Source: a virus
Strand: one strand, 5' to 3'
IMG/VR virus record: IMGVR_UViG_3300042889_000722
Span: 1 to 22,689 of that record
Length of the DNA stretch: 22,689 nucleotides
Each line of letters begins with the position of its first letter. The stretch's first letter is position 1. Positions 7,745 through 17,109 of the stretch are shown piece after piece. Both the position numbers and the translations under genes were made by a program. The notes beneath the pieces were generated by a model that ran no database searches, was not told the DNA's origin, and worked only from the letters and a program-made list of their open reading frames with translations.

Positions 7745-10700
7745 ATGCCACAAGCGCTCCCTTTACCAGACGGTAGATTTGTAACCATTAGGGAGGGTGA
7801 GACTCCTGCACAAACGTGGGAGCGGGCACAGCGCATGTATCCGGAAGCCTTTGGCGCAAAAGAAGCCCCTAGAAAAGAAACTACGGTTGGCGGTCAAGCC
7901 AAAGAGTTCTTCAAAGGTCTAGCCCCCGGTGCTATCAACTTGGTCGAGAGCGCTGCTATTGGTGCGTCTGCATTACTCCCTGAAGAAACCGAAAAAGCCG
8001 CACGCTCTGGTATTGCAAGTCTTGCAAGCTCCGCCAAGAAACCGTTTGAAGCTGCGGCTGGCTATGAGGACACTGTTGGGCGTAAGTTTGGCGAAGCTGC
8101 TGGCTCAATTATCCCGTTCTTAGGTCTTGGCCCACTGGGGGCCGCAGGGCGTGTTGGTATGGGTGCGCTTGGTGCTGGCGCAGGTGCCGGAGAAGCTCGT
8201 ACTCGTGCCGAAGAGGGTGGAGCCACAGAAGGACAACGCGCAGGTGCGACCGCTTTGGGTACAGTCGTTGGTATCAGCGAAATGTTTGCCCCCGCCCGTA
8301 TTCTGGGACGCATATCGGAGCCTGTTAAAGATGGCGCTGTATCCTATGTTAAACGTGCATTGATGGCCGGTGGTGAGGAAGCCGCACAAGAAGCCGCATC
8401 TCAAGCTGCACAGAACTTAATTTCCAAAGGCATCTACAAGCCTGACCAAGAAATCATTGAAGGCGTTGGCGAGTCCGCTGCTTATGGCGGCGCGGTGGGT
8501 GCGTTAGCGCAGGGCTTATTTGACTTGGCTCTTGGTCGTCGTACCAAAGGTGCGGGTACACCCCAACAAGAAGAGTTTGCAAAACTTCGTGCCGAGGAAG
8601 AGCAACGCCTTGAGGAAGAGCGCAAGCGTAAGACAACCCCTGAGTACGCACAAGAAGTTGTGCAGAAGTACGACGCACTGGCTAAACAAAAGCAAGACTT
8701 GATCGCGCAGTTTAAGAAAGTAGCAAAAGATTCTCCCACATACGATGCGGACAAAGCGTTTAACACGCAGATCAATGCACAACTTCGTGAGTTGACAAAA
8801 GAGATTACGCCTCTTTCTGAGGACTACTACAAAGCCAAAGGCATGCTTGGCCAGATGGCAGAGCAAGAGCGTGTTGCCAAGCTCACGCCACAAGAGTATG
8901 CGTTTGGTTTGGAGCCAGAGACAGAAGAGCAGAAGAAAGCGCTTGAGCCTGAGTTGTATGAACAACAGATTGCTAAGCCGCCTAAGCCTCCAGTTCAGCT
9001 GACTCCTCGACAACAAGTTGCAGAGTACGGCAACCAGCGTATTGCTTTGGCCAATGACCAGATGAATACTGCGGCCAGTTACGCGCCCAAGTACAAGTCG
9101 GAAGCTATCAAAGACTACACAGATTATTTGATGCAAGACTTTGCTTCTGCACAACAGCTTGTACAAACAAGGCCTACGTTAGAAGGTCTGCCAATGACAA
9201 AGGACAACAAGCCTTTGTTGCGCAGCGAAGAGATTTACGACTCTTTAAAAACACGCATAGCAGCAGAAGCCAAGACCGCTATGCAACAGCGTGCGCAAGA
9301 ACAGGCGCTTGACCAACAAAAGCTTACTACGCCGAAAGACCAGTTTGCTTTGTTGCGTGCATCGGAAGAACAAGTTGAAGAGCAGAAGCGAACGGCTGAG
9401 CCAAACTTTGACTATCTTGACCCAATGTTTGAGAAGGCCTTATCCGGACAGCCCGGTGCAGTTAAGGTCAATGAAAACCTCAGGCCATTGCGCGAAGCAC
9501 CTACAGTGCGTAAGACTGTAGACCAGTTGTTTGACGTTGTGGAGCAAGCAGATAGAGACTACCGCGCACTCCGTCGTCAAGGCAATAGAGATGCAGCAAT
9601 GGATGCATTCCAAAGGCTGAACACGGCAAACGACCAGCTTAACGCAATGGCTAAAGAACAGCCTGCTGGTACAGACACCAAAGGTTTGAAGCGCGGCCCT
9701 GCCGAGGAAGACACTCGTGCGTCTTATGCCCGTGAGTTGATTACTGCTCGTCGTGCTCAACAAGAAGCTATGGCTAAATTAGAAGACGCTACATCTGATG
9801 TAAGGTCTCAACTAACGCTTGGCAAAGAAACTGAACAAGTTCGCAACCCTGAAACGGGAGAAATGGAAACTAGACTTGTTGGTTTTGGTAAAGGCGTTGC
9901 AGAAACAACCGAAGCAAGTTTGGTTAAAAAGGCAGAAGAAGCTCGCGCACAATATATTACCGGTGCTTTGCAAGAAGCCGCAATCAACCGTCGTGCTTTA
10001 AATAGACCGGCATTGACAACAGACGAAGCCCTTGCCGCCGCGTCTAAACTTCATGATACCTTTAACAACTGGATTGAGCGTGCCAAAGAAAAGGGCGCGG
10101 CTCCTGTCTACGAAGATGTGATTATTGAACCCGCCCAGATGCGTGCCGACAAGATTGTGCGCTCTGCGGTTACTGAGCGTCGTCTGGTTAGTGGTGGTGT
10201 TAAAAAACTTAGCGAAGCTGAAATCAAACATTTCAGAGCAATTATCAATGCCGCTAGAAACAAGCTGACAGACGAAGCGCCGCGCAAAGTTGAGAAGGTG
10301 GAAGCCAAACCGCTCAACGTTCAGTTTGCTTCAGAGGAAGCCAAGAAGACTGCTGAAGCCCGTGGCGAGACAGCCACAACGCTTGGCGGAGAACTGCGTC
10401 GCCGTACAGAATTTGTGCGCAACAAGATGTCTAAGATGGGCGGCATGCGCCCCGGTGCTCGTGATGCGCTTAATGCTGCCGTTGATATTATGGACGCAGG
10501 CAAAGCTACTCGCGAGCTTTTGGATAAAGTTGAGCCTGTGGTTGACGCCATCGTTGCAAGACGCGACGTTAAGCAGGTAGACATTCAAGCCATCAAGGAC
10601 GCTATCCGCGCTACTGAGACTGTGCCTGAGGGTCAGAAGTCGCTGTTCCCTGAGATAGAAAAAGATCTGGGCTATATCCGCGCAACACCAAAGAATTTTG

Positions 10701-13700
10701 CTAAGTCACCGCGCATGAAGCCTGTGTGGGAAGCGCTAGATAAAGCTCGCGCTTTGTTTAAAAAGTCTGAGCAACAACGTCTTGCCAAAAAAGCAACCGT
10801 GGCCAAGCGCATGCAGTTTCTTGAAAGAGTCAAAGAACGCGGCGACAGCATCATTGCAGACACGCAATACTTTTGGAAAGATACAAGCCGTTATTCTAAC
10901 GAAGCGTTGGCAAAAGTGTTTGTGGGCATGCCAGAAGCAGGCACAACTCCGGAAGAAAAAGTTATTTTAGAAAAGTACCGCACGCTTCAGCCCATGTCTG
11001 CGCAAGAACAACAGACCGCTGATCGTTTGGTAAGAGAATTTAAAACAGAACATCTGCCCAAATACAGAAAAGAAATTGACGAAGCCGTGAAGTTGTTGGC
11101 GGACGGACGCCGTCTCGACGACACAGATAATCAGTTGTTGGCGTTTATGCAAGACACCAACGAAAATGTCCGCGCAGCAGCAAAAGCTTTGAACGACAGA
11201 TTGCAACCGCTTCGCACAGCTATCAAGCAAGTTAAAGAAGCTATGCGAAAGTCGTCAATCATAGACCCCGCGCAAAAAGCAATTCTTAATTCTGAGATAG
11301 CCATTAAGCAACAACGTTCACAGTACCAAACCGTTGTAGAAGCATCCATTAAACGCGCTCGTGAAGACATGGATGAAGCGTTGGGCTTCTTGCTAGACCC
11401 TGTCATTGCTAAGACGAGCGACAACCTCAAGGCGGCAGAAGCAACGCTTGCCAAAGAACAGGCAGAATTGGACAAGATTAAGAAACGTTTTGATGCGGTG
11501 CTGGCGCAAGAAAATGGTGCTAACCGCACCGAGCTTGCCACATACGAGTTGTTCCGTTACGAAGAAAAGAAGGGCGCTATTGACGACCTTAAAAAACAAG
11601 TTGCGGAACAAGAGTCAGAGCTTCAAGACTTGGTGGATGAGCGTGCAACAGACTACGACGGCGGCTACGCCGTAGCGCAAGCCATGCTTGACAGCAACGT
11701 TAAGTTTGAGCGTCAGTATTTAGAAATGTTGGAAGGCAGCCTTGCCAACATGCGCGGAGAGAGCGTTCTTGACAGACCCGGTTCCTATCCGTTTGCTTAC
11801 CAGCAAGCCAAAAAGAATGCCGATGCTCAACGAGCAACGCTTAAAGCTGCTGAGAAACGGGCTACAGAATTTAAAGAAGTTGCCAAATCTGACCAACAAC
11901 AGATGGAAGAGTTCTGGAAGGACAAGCTTGGTGGTGAGGGTATCAAACGCGAAGAAGGCAAAGTTGACCGCATTGAGACTTCTGCTGAGAAAGAAGCAGA
12001 TCGTTTGCGCAAGGAAGCGTCGGAAGCATTGGAGCGCGAAGAAGACGCGTTTATGCGCACCGCTCGCAAAGAACAGATATTTAAAACATACGGCGATCAA
12101 ATTGCTGATTTGTTGTTTGAGGCCGAAGGTATCCCCGGCCCTAATACTGAAGCTGAGCTCAAGAAGATCATCAACGACCCCAAGTCTGATTTCCAAGATG
12201 TTATCAACGCACAGGCAAAAGTTGGTGTGTTGCAAACAATTACATCTATTGAAGCACAAGCAGACGTGCTCCTTGAGGGCAAACCAAAACGCAAACAAAG
12301 CGCCGCAACAACGCTAAGCTCCACTGGCCAAGCCAAAGGCAAACCGTTGCGTGCAGGCACACTGTCTGAGAAAAGCATTGAGCGGTTGTTTAAACCTGAA
12401 CCAGCTAAAACAATTGTTGACCGCTTTGACTTTGGTGCGATAGATCGCGAAGAAGCTGACATAGGGCGTAGCAGTGAAGGCCGGACACAAGGCAGTTTTG
12501 ACTTTGGCGGTGACTTTAACTTCTCACGCGGCAAGCCAGCCAACAACACAACCGCCAAGGCTTTGAAGGAAGAGCTTGACGAAGCCATGGGCACCGACGT
12601 TACCGCACGCGGCAACGTAAAAATCTATAGCAGCGTCGCGGCTTTTGTAAAAGACAACCCAAAGTACGTAGACAAGATTCCTTCAGACGCCAAAGGTTTT
12701 GCTGAAAACGAACGCGCAGTTTTGTTTGCAGACAATATTGGTAAAGGCGAAGGCGTTGGCGTGTTGCTCCACGAGATTGGCGTGCACGTTGGCTTCCGCA
12801 ACTTCTTTAACGAAGCGCAGTTCAAACGCTTGGCCGACACAGTCAAAGGTTGGGCTAAACGCACAGACGGTTCTATTGAAGCGCAAATTGGCCGCAAGGC
12901 TATGCAACGCGTTGAGGCGGCGCAGACTCCTGCAAAACAAGTTAACGACGAACTTTTGGCATACGCGGTTGAAGAAGCTGTACAGGCTGGAGTGTTGGGG
13001 ACTAAGAAGGGTTCTGCTTACGGCTGGTTAAGCTCAATCATTGACGCCTTTAAGAAAGCGCTGAACAAGTTTGGCATTCCGACTAGCCAGTTTACCGCCG
13101 GTGATCTGGTTAACTTTGCTCATGGTTGCGCCCAGCTTGAACTTCGTGGCACATGGCACGGAACACATGCCGGATTTGATATGTTTGACTTTGCCTTTAT
13201 GGGCACCGGAGAAGGGGCGCAGGCTTTTAGTTGGGGCACTTACCGCGCTCAGAAAAAACGCATTGCCGAAAGCTACAAGGATGTTGGAAAACAAAGGCGA
13301 ATAGACGAGTGGGAAAAACTTCCTGAAATTATTAAATGGAAAAAATCGTCGGAGCCAACGTTTGAGGGGTACACCGTCGACAATTTTATTGAGTTTGCGC
13401 AAAACCCAAAACTCAAAGGCACAGAGTTGGCAGGCATTCCGCACAAATACGCGTTGGACTTTTCTATGCTGATGTCGTTCACAGACATTAGTAAGCACGA
13501 TTATGTGATGTTTGACCCCTACAACGACTCTCCTGCGCAACGTTGGAGCGATGCGCTAGCGCGGTTTGACGATGGTATGGACGAGGGGTTGCTTCCCTTG
13601 GAGGACGACGCTAAACAATTTCTTACAAAAGTGGATTTGGGAAAATTTGAAACGCCGTATAAAGACCCAACATTCCACGGGTACGATTGGAACGACCTCA

Positions 13701-16700
13701 GGATGTCGTTTAGAAGAGACGAGAAAAACAAAACCCCAACAAGTTTTGCGGCTGAAGAAGTGTTGTGGGCGTTGCGAGAAAATACGTCGACCGACACTTT
13801 TGAAAAGAAACTTGACGATGCAATAGCCGGTGTAAAAAAAGATGCGGAAGATATTATTCAAGTTTTTAAACCGGATCTTGAATACCACAAAGATGCTGTT
13901 CTTACGCTTGAGGGACTTAAGAAAATAAGCAGTAAAGATTTTGCATTTAATCCAAAAATGCCGCCGCCCGTACCCGAACCAACAACGGGCGGTGTATTGA
14001 TGCGGACAATACATACGCGTCCAGAAGACACGTATTTGTTGTGGGATTCCCAACTTAGCAAACAGCCTGCTCCTGTAAACGAAGCGCTTAAAAGCATCCT
14101 TCGTGATATGCGTCCAGACGCTAGACGACAGTTTGACCGCATAGTAAATGCTACAGGTGAAAATACGGGTGCTGGTTTTTACGAAGCGCTTAAACTAATT
14201 TCGCAGGGCAAGCGCTCCGCTTCTTTAATTCTTGCGTCTTACGGTATTTCAGGCAACAAATTTTTAGATCACGGTTCTAGATTCAAACCTGTTACTTCAA
14301 GGTCTACATACAACTATGTTGACTACACTGACAAAGAAGAAGGCGCAGAAATTGTTGCAATAGATCTTGAGCCAATTGGTAAAGCCAAGGGCATCTTGTT
14401 GTCGCGCAAACCGCAGTTTGCAGACCCTGAGTTTGAAAGAGTTAGCTCAACTGTTACTAGAACCGTGGCGCAGGACAAGACTTGGTGGGACAGCATCAAG
14501 GTCAACTTAACTGGCCTTGCGTTTGAGACACAGCTTGTTGACCGCTTTGCAGGCTTTGAGCGTTTGGCCAAGTACATGGAGCCGCTCAAAGGCACCCAGA
14601 TGTTGTACTACCTCCGTTCGTACGACCAACGCATGAACATTGTGTCTAAGGCAGTGTCTGATGGAGCGCCCTCAATTCGCGAAATAAAGCGTGATGATGG
14701 CCGTGTTGAGCGTCTTGTTGAGACAACAGGCGGAGCCAGTATTGCCGGTGTTGTGAATAAATTAAAGGATGCCAAACAGTACATTGGTAACGGCGAAGCT
14801 GTAAACCAAGTCTTTACAACTTACATGGCGGCTATTCGTGCCAAGAACAAAGGCATTGAGACGCTCAACTTTGGTAAGGACAAAGACGGCAAGCCTGTGT
14901 TGACACAGGAAATGCTTGATGAAGTTACTAACTTAGTTAACAAAAACAAAGCGCTTAAAGACATCTTTGAGGAAGCCCGTACAGAGTACAACAAGTACAA
15001 TCGCGACCTTTTGGACTTTGTAGCCAGCACTGGCGCTTTGTCTAAAGCGCTTGTCAAGAAGCTTGTGGCAGAGGACGATTACATTCCGTTCTATCGTGAG
15101 CGCAAAGGTGTCGTCGAGTTGGTGATCGGCAACGAGAGCCCCATCCGCATCGGCAGTATTGCCGAGCAGCCTTACCTAGACAAGTTGGTGGGAGGTGACA
15201 CAGCCATTATTGACTTCATGAATAGCTCGGTGCAGAACACCAACATGTTGGTGGACATGGGCATGCGCAACCTTGCAACCAAGAACGCAGTCATGGAACT
15301 GGTCGACCTGAAGGCCGCCACGTTGGTCAAAAAAGCTGAGGGCACAGACGTTGTCAAATTTAAAGTAGATGGAGATGACCGTTACGCGATTGTCGCTACA
15401 GAGAAGGTAATGATTGGCAACAAAGAGTTTGAGACAGGCGTGCCTGCGGACATTTTGGTCAAGGGCATGGAGGGTATTCCCACACAGATGCCGTTCCTGT
15501 TCCGTGTCATGGCTATGCCTGCGCAACTCTTACGTAAAGCTATTACGCTAAGCCCCTTGTACATGGCTAAGCAGTTGTTCCGTGACTCCTTGGCGGCTCC
15601 TATCCTGTCAGGCGCTGACTTTGTCCCAGTGCTTGGGGTTCTGCGTGAGGTAAGAGGCGCGGCTAAAGAGAAGTTAGAGAAGCGCGGTATTGTGGGCGGC
15701 CAATACTTCCGTGGCACAAGCGAAGACTTGTCCATGATCTTGCGCGAGATCTCGGACGGTCAGCCCGGATGGATGAAAGCTTTGGGAAGGTTTGAAGCTA
15801 TGGGTATGGAGGCGGACGCTCTCACACGTCGTGCCCAGTACAACAGCTACATTGAGCAAGGCTTGTCTGAGATGGAGGCTACGCTCATGTCACTGGAGTC
15901 CATGAACTTTAACAAGCGCGGTGCTTCTCCAAGCGTGCACGTAGCTAACGCACTGATTCCTTTCTTCAACGCACAGATCCAAGGTCTGAATGTGATGTAC
16001 AAGGCAATGTCTGGCAAGATGCCTTTCAACGACCAACTGCGCATCCGTGAAAAAATGTTGCAGCGTGGCGGCATGATGGCGGCGGCTACGTTTGCCTACG
16101 CCGTGATGATGGAGGACGACGAAGCCTACAAGAACGCTACACCAGACCAGAAATACGGTAACTGGTTTATACGTCTGCCCGGCTTGGACGAGCCCGTCAA
16201 AGTACCTGTGCCGTTTGAGATTGGCTACATCTTTAAGGCTATCCCTGAGGCGCTGTACAACAGCATGACCACTGAGCATGGCGGAGAAGAAGCAGTCAAG
16301 GCTTTCAAGCAGATCTTGTTGCAGACGATTCCCGGCGGTTCTTCTTACGGCATACCGCAAGCGGCCAAGCCTTTGATCGAGGTAGGTCTGGGCAAGTCGT
16401 TCTACACAGGCCGCGACATTCTGTCAGCACGCGAGAAACAGTTGTTGCCTGAAGAGCAGTACCGCGTCAACACCAGTGAAGCCGCCAAGCTTGTTGGTAG
16501 TACCTTGGGCGTGTCCCCAATCAAGATTGAGGCGCTTGTCAGTGGCTATACAGGAACGATGGGTCTGGCTTTCTTGCAGGCTATCAGCCTTGGCGTGCCA
16601 TCCAAAGAGACGCCAGAGAGGGCAGTTATGCGCTTGTCTGAGTACCCAATCGTGGGCGGTGCGTTCCAACCCAATGACGCAGGCGGCATCATCAACTCTG

Positions 16701-17011
16701 TGTATGAGCGCATGAACGAGATCTCTCAGGTCAAGTCTACTGTCAATAAGCTGTTGGAAGAGGGCAAGGTGCAGGAAGCTGAGGCCTTGATAACCAAGCG
16801 CGGCACAGAATATATGCAGTCTGAACTGGCCGACACGTTTAAGGCGAACATGAATATGTTGACACAGGCCGAACGAGCAATTGCCGCATCTAAGATGACG
16901 CCTGAAGCCAAGCGTGAACAGCTTGACAATATCAGGAAGATAAAGATTGGGCTTGCAAATACGACGCGGGAAATTTCCGATAAAACCATACGCCTAATTG
17001 GTGGTTCTTGA
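7745..17011 (+). CDS. Giant polyvalent virion protein: zincin + ADP-ribosyltransferase-like + LPD38-like regions
   Basis: A 3088-residue protein; AGGA sits six bases before the ATG. Visible order: a short N-terminal motif (LPDGRFVTIREGE); Gly/Ala-rich hydrophobic segments at ~55-265 that could insert into membrane; a very long Lys/Glu/Ala-rich helical and coiled-coil region at ~265-1560; a zincin-like module with HEIGVH at 1676-1681; an ADP-ribosyltransferase-like module starting at HGT 1805-1807 and completed near 2190; a helical linker; and an LPD38-like region at ~2575-2845 with a helical tail. Phage polyvalent proteins of this kind are known to combine peptidase, nuclease, ART and 'large polyvalent protein' domains. 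They are thought to be delivered with the DNA to disarm host defences or modify host proteins. Last gene of the late block, it probably has its own promoter. I found no T7/N4-type RNA polymerase motifs. The architecture is reasonably clear; activities and targets are inferred. Confidence 0.7.
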   Translation: MPQALPLPDGRFVTIREGETPAQTWERAQRMYPEAFGAKEAPRKETTVGGQAKEFFKGLAPGAINLVESAAIGASALLPEETEKAARSGIASLASSAKKPFEAAAGYEDTVGRKFGEAAGSIIPFLGLGPLGAAGRVGMGALGAGAGAGEARTRAEEGGATEGQRAGATALGTVVGISEMFAPARILGRISEPVKDGAVSYVKRALMAGGEEAAQEAASQAAQNLISKGIYKPDQEIIEGVGESAAYGGAVGALAQGLFDLALGRRTKGAGTPQQEEFAKLRAEEEQRLEEERKRKTTPEYAQEVVQKYDALAKQKQDLIAQFKKVAKDSPTYDADKAFNTQINAQLRELTKEITPLSEDYYKAKGMLGQMAEQERVAKLTPQEYAFGLEPETEEQKKALEPELYEQQIAKPPKPPVQLTPRQQVAEYGNQRIALANDQMNTAASYAPKYKSEAIKDYTDYLMQDFASAQQLVQTRPTLEGLPMTKDNKPLLRSEEIYDSLKTRIAAEAKTAMQQRAQEQALDQQKLTTPKDQFALLRASEEQVEEQKRTAEPNFDYLDPMFEKALSGQPGAVKVNENLRPLREAPTVRKTVDQLFDVVEQADRDYRALRRQGNRDAAMDAFQRLNTANDQLNAMAKEQPAGTDTKGLKRGPAEEDTRASYARELITARRAQQEAMAKLEDATSDVRSQLTLGKETEQVRNPETGEMETRLVGFGKGVAETTEASLVKKAEEARAQYITGALQEAAINRRALNRPALTTDEALAAASKLHDTFNNWIERAKEKGAAPVYEDVIIEPAQMRADKIVRSAVTERRLVSGGVKKLSEAEIKHFRAIINAARNKLTDEAPRKVEKVEAKPLNVQFASEEAKKTAEARGETATTLGGELRRRTEFVRNKMSKMGGMRPGARDALNAAVDIMDAGKATRELLDKVEPVVDAIVARRDVKQVDIQAIKDAIRATETVPEGQKSLFPEIEKDLGYIRATPKNFAKSPRMKPVWEALDKARALFKKSEQQRLAKKATVAKRMQFLERVKERGDSIIADTQYFWKDTSRYSNEALAKVFVGMPEAGTTPEEKVILEKYRTLQPMSAQEQQTADRLVREFKTEHLPKYRKEIDEAVKLLADGRRLDDTDNQLLAFMQDTNENVRAAAKALNDRLQPLRTAIKQVKEAMRKSSIIDPAQKAILNSEIAIKQQRSQYQTVVEASIKRAREDMDEALGFLLDPVIAKTSDNLKAAEATLAKEQAELDKIKKRFDAVLAQENGANRTELATYELFRYEEKKGAIDDLKKQVAEQESELQDLVDERATDYDGGYAVAQAMLDSNVKFERQYLEMLEGSLANMRGESVLDRPGSYPFAYQQAKKNADAQRATLKAAEKRATEFKEVAKSDQQQMEEFWKDKLGGEGIKREEGKVDRIETSAEKEADRLRKEASEALEREEDAFMRTARKEQIFKTYGDQIADLLFEAEGIPGPNTEAELKKIINDPKSDFQDVINAQAKVGVLQTITSIEAQADVLLEGKPKRKQSAATTLSSTGQAKGKPLRAGTLSEKSIERLFKPEPAKTIVDRFDFGAIDREEADIGRSSEGRTQGSFDFGGDFNFSRGKPANNTTAKALKEELDEAMGTDVTARGNVKIYSSVAAFVKDNPKYVDKIPSDAKGFAENERAVLFADNIGKGEGVGVLLHEIGVHVGFRNFFNEAQFKRLADTVKGWAKRTDGSIEAQIGRKAMQRVEAAQTPAKQVNDELLAYAVEEAVQAGVLGTKKGSAYGWLSSIIDAFKKALNKFGIPTSQFTAGDLVNFAHGCAQLELRGTWHGTHAGFDMFDFAFMGTGEGAQAFSWGTYRAQKKRIAESYKDVGKQRRIDEWEKLPEIIKWKKSSEPTFEGYTVDNFIEFAQNPKLKGTELAGIPHKYALDFSMLMSFTDISKHDYVMFDPYNDSPAQRWSDALARFDDGMDEGLLPLEDDAKQFLTKVDLGKFETPYKDPTFHGYDWNDLRMSFRRDEKNKTPTSFAAEEVLWALRENTSTDTFEKKLDDAIAGVKKDAEDIIQVFKPDLEYHKDAVLTLEGLKKISSKDFAFNPKMPPPVPEPTTGGVLMRTIHTRPEDTYLLWDSQLSKQPAPVNEALKSILRDMRPDARRQFDRIVNATGENTGAGFYEALKLISQGKRSASLILASYGISGNKFLDHGSRFKPVTSRSTYNYVDYTDKEEGAEIVAIDLEPIGKAKGILLSRKPQFADPEFERVSSTVTRTVAQDKTWWDSIKVNLTGLAFETQLVDRFAGFERLAKYMEPLKGTQMLYYLRSYDQRMNIVSKAVSDGAPSIREIKRDDGRVERLVETTGGASIAGVVNKLKDAKQYIGNGEAVNQVFTTYMAAIRAKNKGIETLNFGKDKDGKPVLTQEMLDEVTNLVNKNKALKDIFEEARTEYNKYNRDLLDFVASTGALSKALVKKLVAEDDYIPFYRERKGVVELVIGNESPIRIGSIAEQPYLDKLVGGDTAIIDFMNSSVQNTNMLVDMGMRNLATKNAVMELVDLKAATLVKKAEGTDVVKFKVDGDDRYAIVATEKVMIGNKEFETGVPADILVKGMEGIPTQMPFLFRVMAMPAQLLRKAITLSPLYMAKQLFRDSLAAPILSGADFVPVLGVLREVRGAAKEKLEKRGIVGGQYFRGTSEDLSMILREISDGQPGWMKALGRFEAMGMEADALTRRAQYNSYIEQGLSEMEATLMSLESMNFNKRGASPSVHVANALIPFFNAQIQGLNVMYKAMSGKMPFNDQLRIREKMLQRGGMMAAATFAYAVMMEDDEAYKNATPDQKYGNWFIRLPGLDEPVKVPVPFEIGYIFKAIPEALYNSMTTEHGGEEAVKAFKQILLQTIPGGSSYGIPQAAKPLIEVGLGKSFYTGRDILSAREKQLLPEEQYRVNTSEAAKLVGSTLGVSPIKIEALVSGYTGTMGLAFLQAISLGVPSKETPERAVMRLSEYPIVGGAFQPNDAGGIINSVYERMNEISQVKSTVNKLLEEGKVQEAEALITKRGTEYMQSELADTFKANMNMLTQAERAIAASKMTPEAKREQLDNIRKIKIGLANTTREISDKTIRLIGGS
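12602..13024 (+). other. Zincin-like metallopeptidase module within the giant protein
   Basis: Covers residues ~1620-1760. The core is GVLLHEIGVHVGF with H1676, E1677 and H1681, an HExxxH arrangement. It is preceded by AVLFADNIGKGEG and followed by DELLAYAVEEA, where E1736 is a candidate third zinc ligand. HExxxH instead of HExxH is rare but known, for example HELLGH in dipeptidyl peptidase III (family M49). Similar LLHE…GVH segments occur in phage polyvalent proteins. The substrate is unknown: it could cut the giant protein itself or a host protein. Confidence 0.55.
13142..14329 (+). other. ADP-ribosyltransferase-like module with long internal insert
   Basis: Covers residues ~1800-2195. The N-terminal half has WHGTHAGFDMFDFAF then GTGEGAQAFSWGTY (H1805, T1807, Y1833). 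This parallels the HGT…FD…GTGEGAQ.FG.GLYFA pattern I associate with ART domains of polyvalent proteins and, more loosely, with the PARP H…Y order. The C-terminal half appears at ~2082-2195: GGVLMRTIHTR, LLWDSQLSKQP, GISGNKFLDHGSR and TYNYVDY. About 230 residues of charged, unfamiliar sequence separate the two halves. The canonical LYFA is degenerate here (TYRA), so activity is uncertain. Confidence 0.5.
15467..16279 (+). other. LPD38-like region of the giant protein
   Basis: Covers residues ~2575-2845. Characteristic stretches are SPLYMAKQLFRDSLAA, EADALTRRAQYNSYIEQGLS, NFNKRGASPSVHVANALIPFFNAQIQG (residues ~2720-2746) and a hydrophobic MMAAATFAYAVMM, followed by GNWFIRLPG and PVPFEIGYIFKAIPEAL. 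I recall this series as the large polyvalent protein-associated domain 38 seen at the C-terminus of giant phage proteins. Its function is unknown. The helical, partly hydrophobic character would suit packaging or membrane passage. Confidence 0.5.
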
Positions 17012-17038
17012 TACCAACGACAGCACGCGCTTGGATGC

Positions 17039-17076
17039 GGTGAGGGAGAGCGGCACGTAAGCCCAACTCCCTCACC
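17039..17076. terminator. Convergent-gene terminator candidate, 10-bp perfect dyad
   Basis: GGTGAGGGAG (17039-17048) and CTCCCTCACC (17067-17076) are exact inverted repeats. They flank an 18-base loop that can form an inner GGC/GCC stem. The dyad lies in the 98-base gap between the stops of the two converging blocks. Only TTT follows on the + strand and there is no T run on the - strand, so simple intrinsic termination is not certain. CCCTCACCC recurs at 17107-17115 and could pair alternatively. Confidence 0.55.
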
Positions 17077-17109
17077 CTTTCCACGTCTAGCCCCGGTACA
17101 AAGAAGCCC

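Noticed and set aside
8516-9166. 216-codon open frame on the minus strand inside the giant gene
   Set aside because: Antisense to a clearly coding region, no ribosome site, and Leu/Arg/Cys-rich composition typical of a shadow frame. The same applies to the 168-codon minus frame at 13034-13540 and the 192-codon minus frame at 11720-12298.
11742-12317. 191-codon open frame on the plus strand inside the giant gene
   Set aside because: It is an alternative frame of the coiled-coil region, Lys/Arg/Leu-rich without domain features or a ribosome site.
13834-13840. Run of seven A as a programmed frameshift site
   Set aside because: The main frame continues intact for another 1000 codons, and no meaningful alternative frame follows.
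7745-17011. Giant protein as an N4-type virion RNA polymerase
   Set aside because: The size and late position fit, but I saw no T7-like RNA polymerase motifs, whereas zincin-, ART- and LPD38-like segments are visible.
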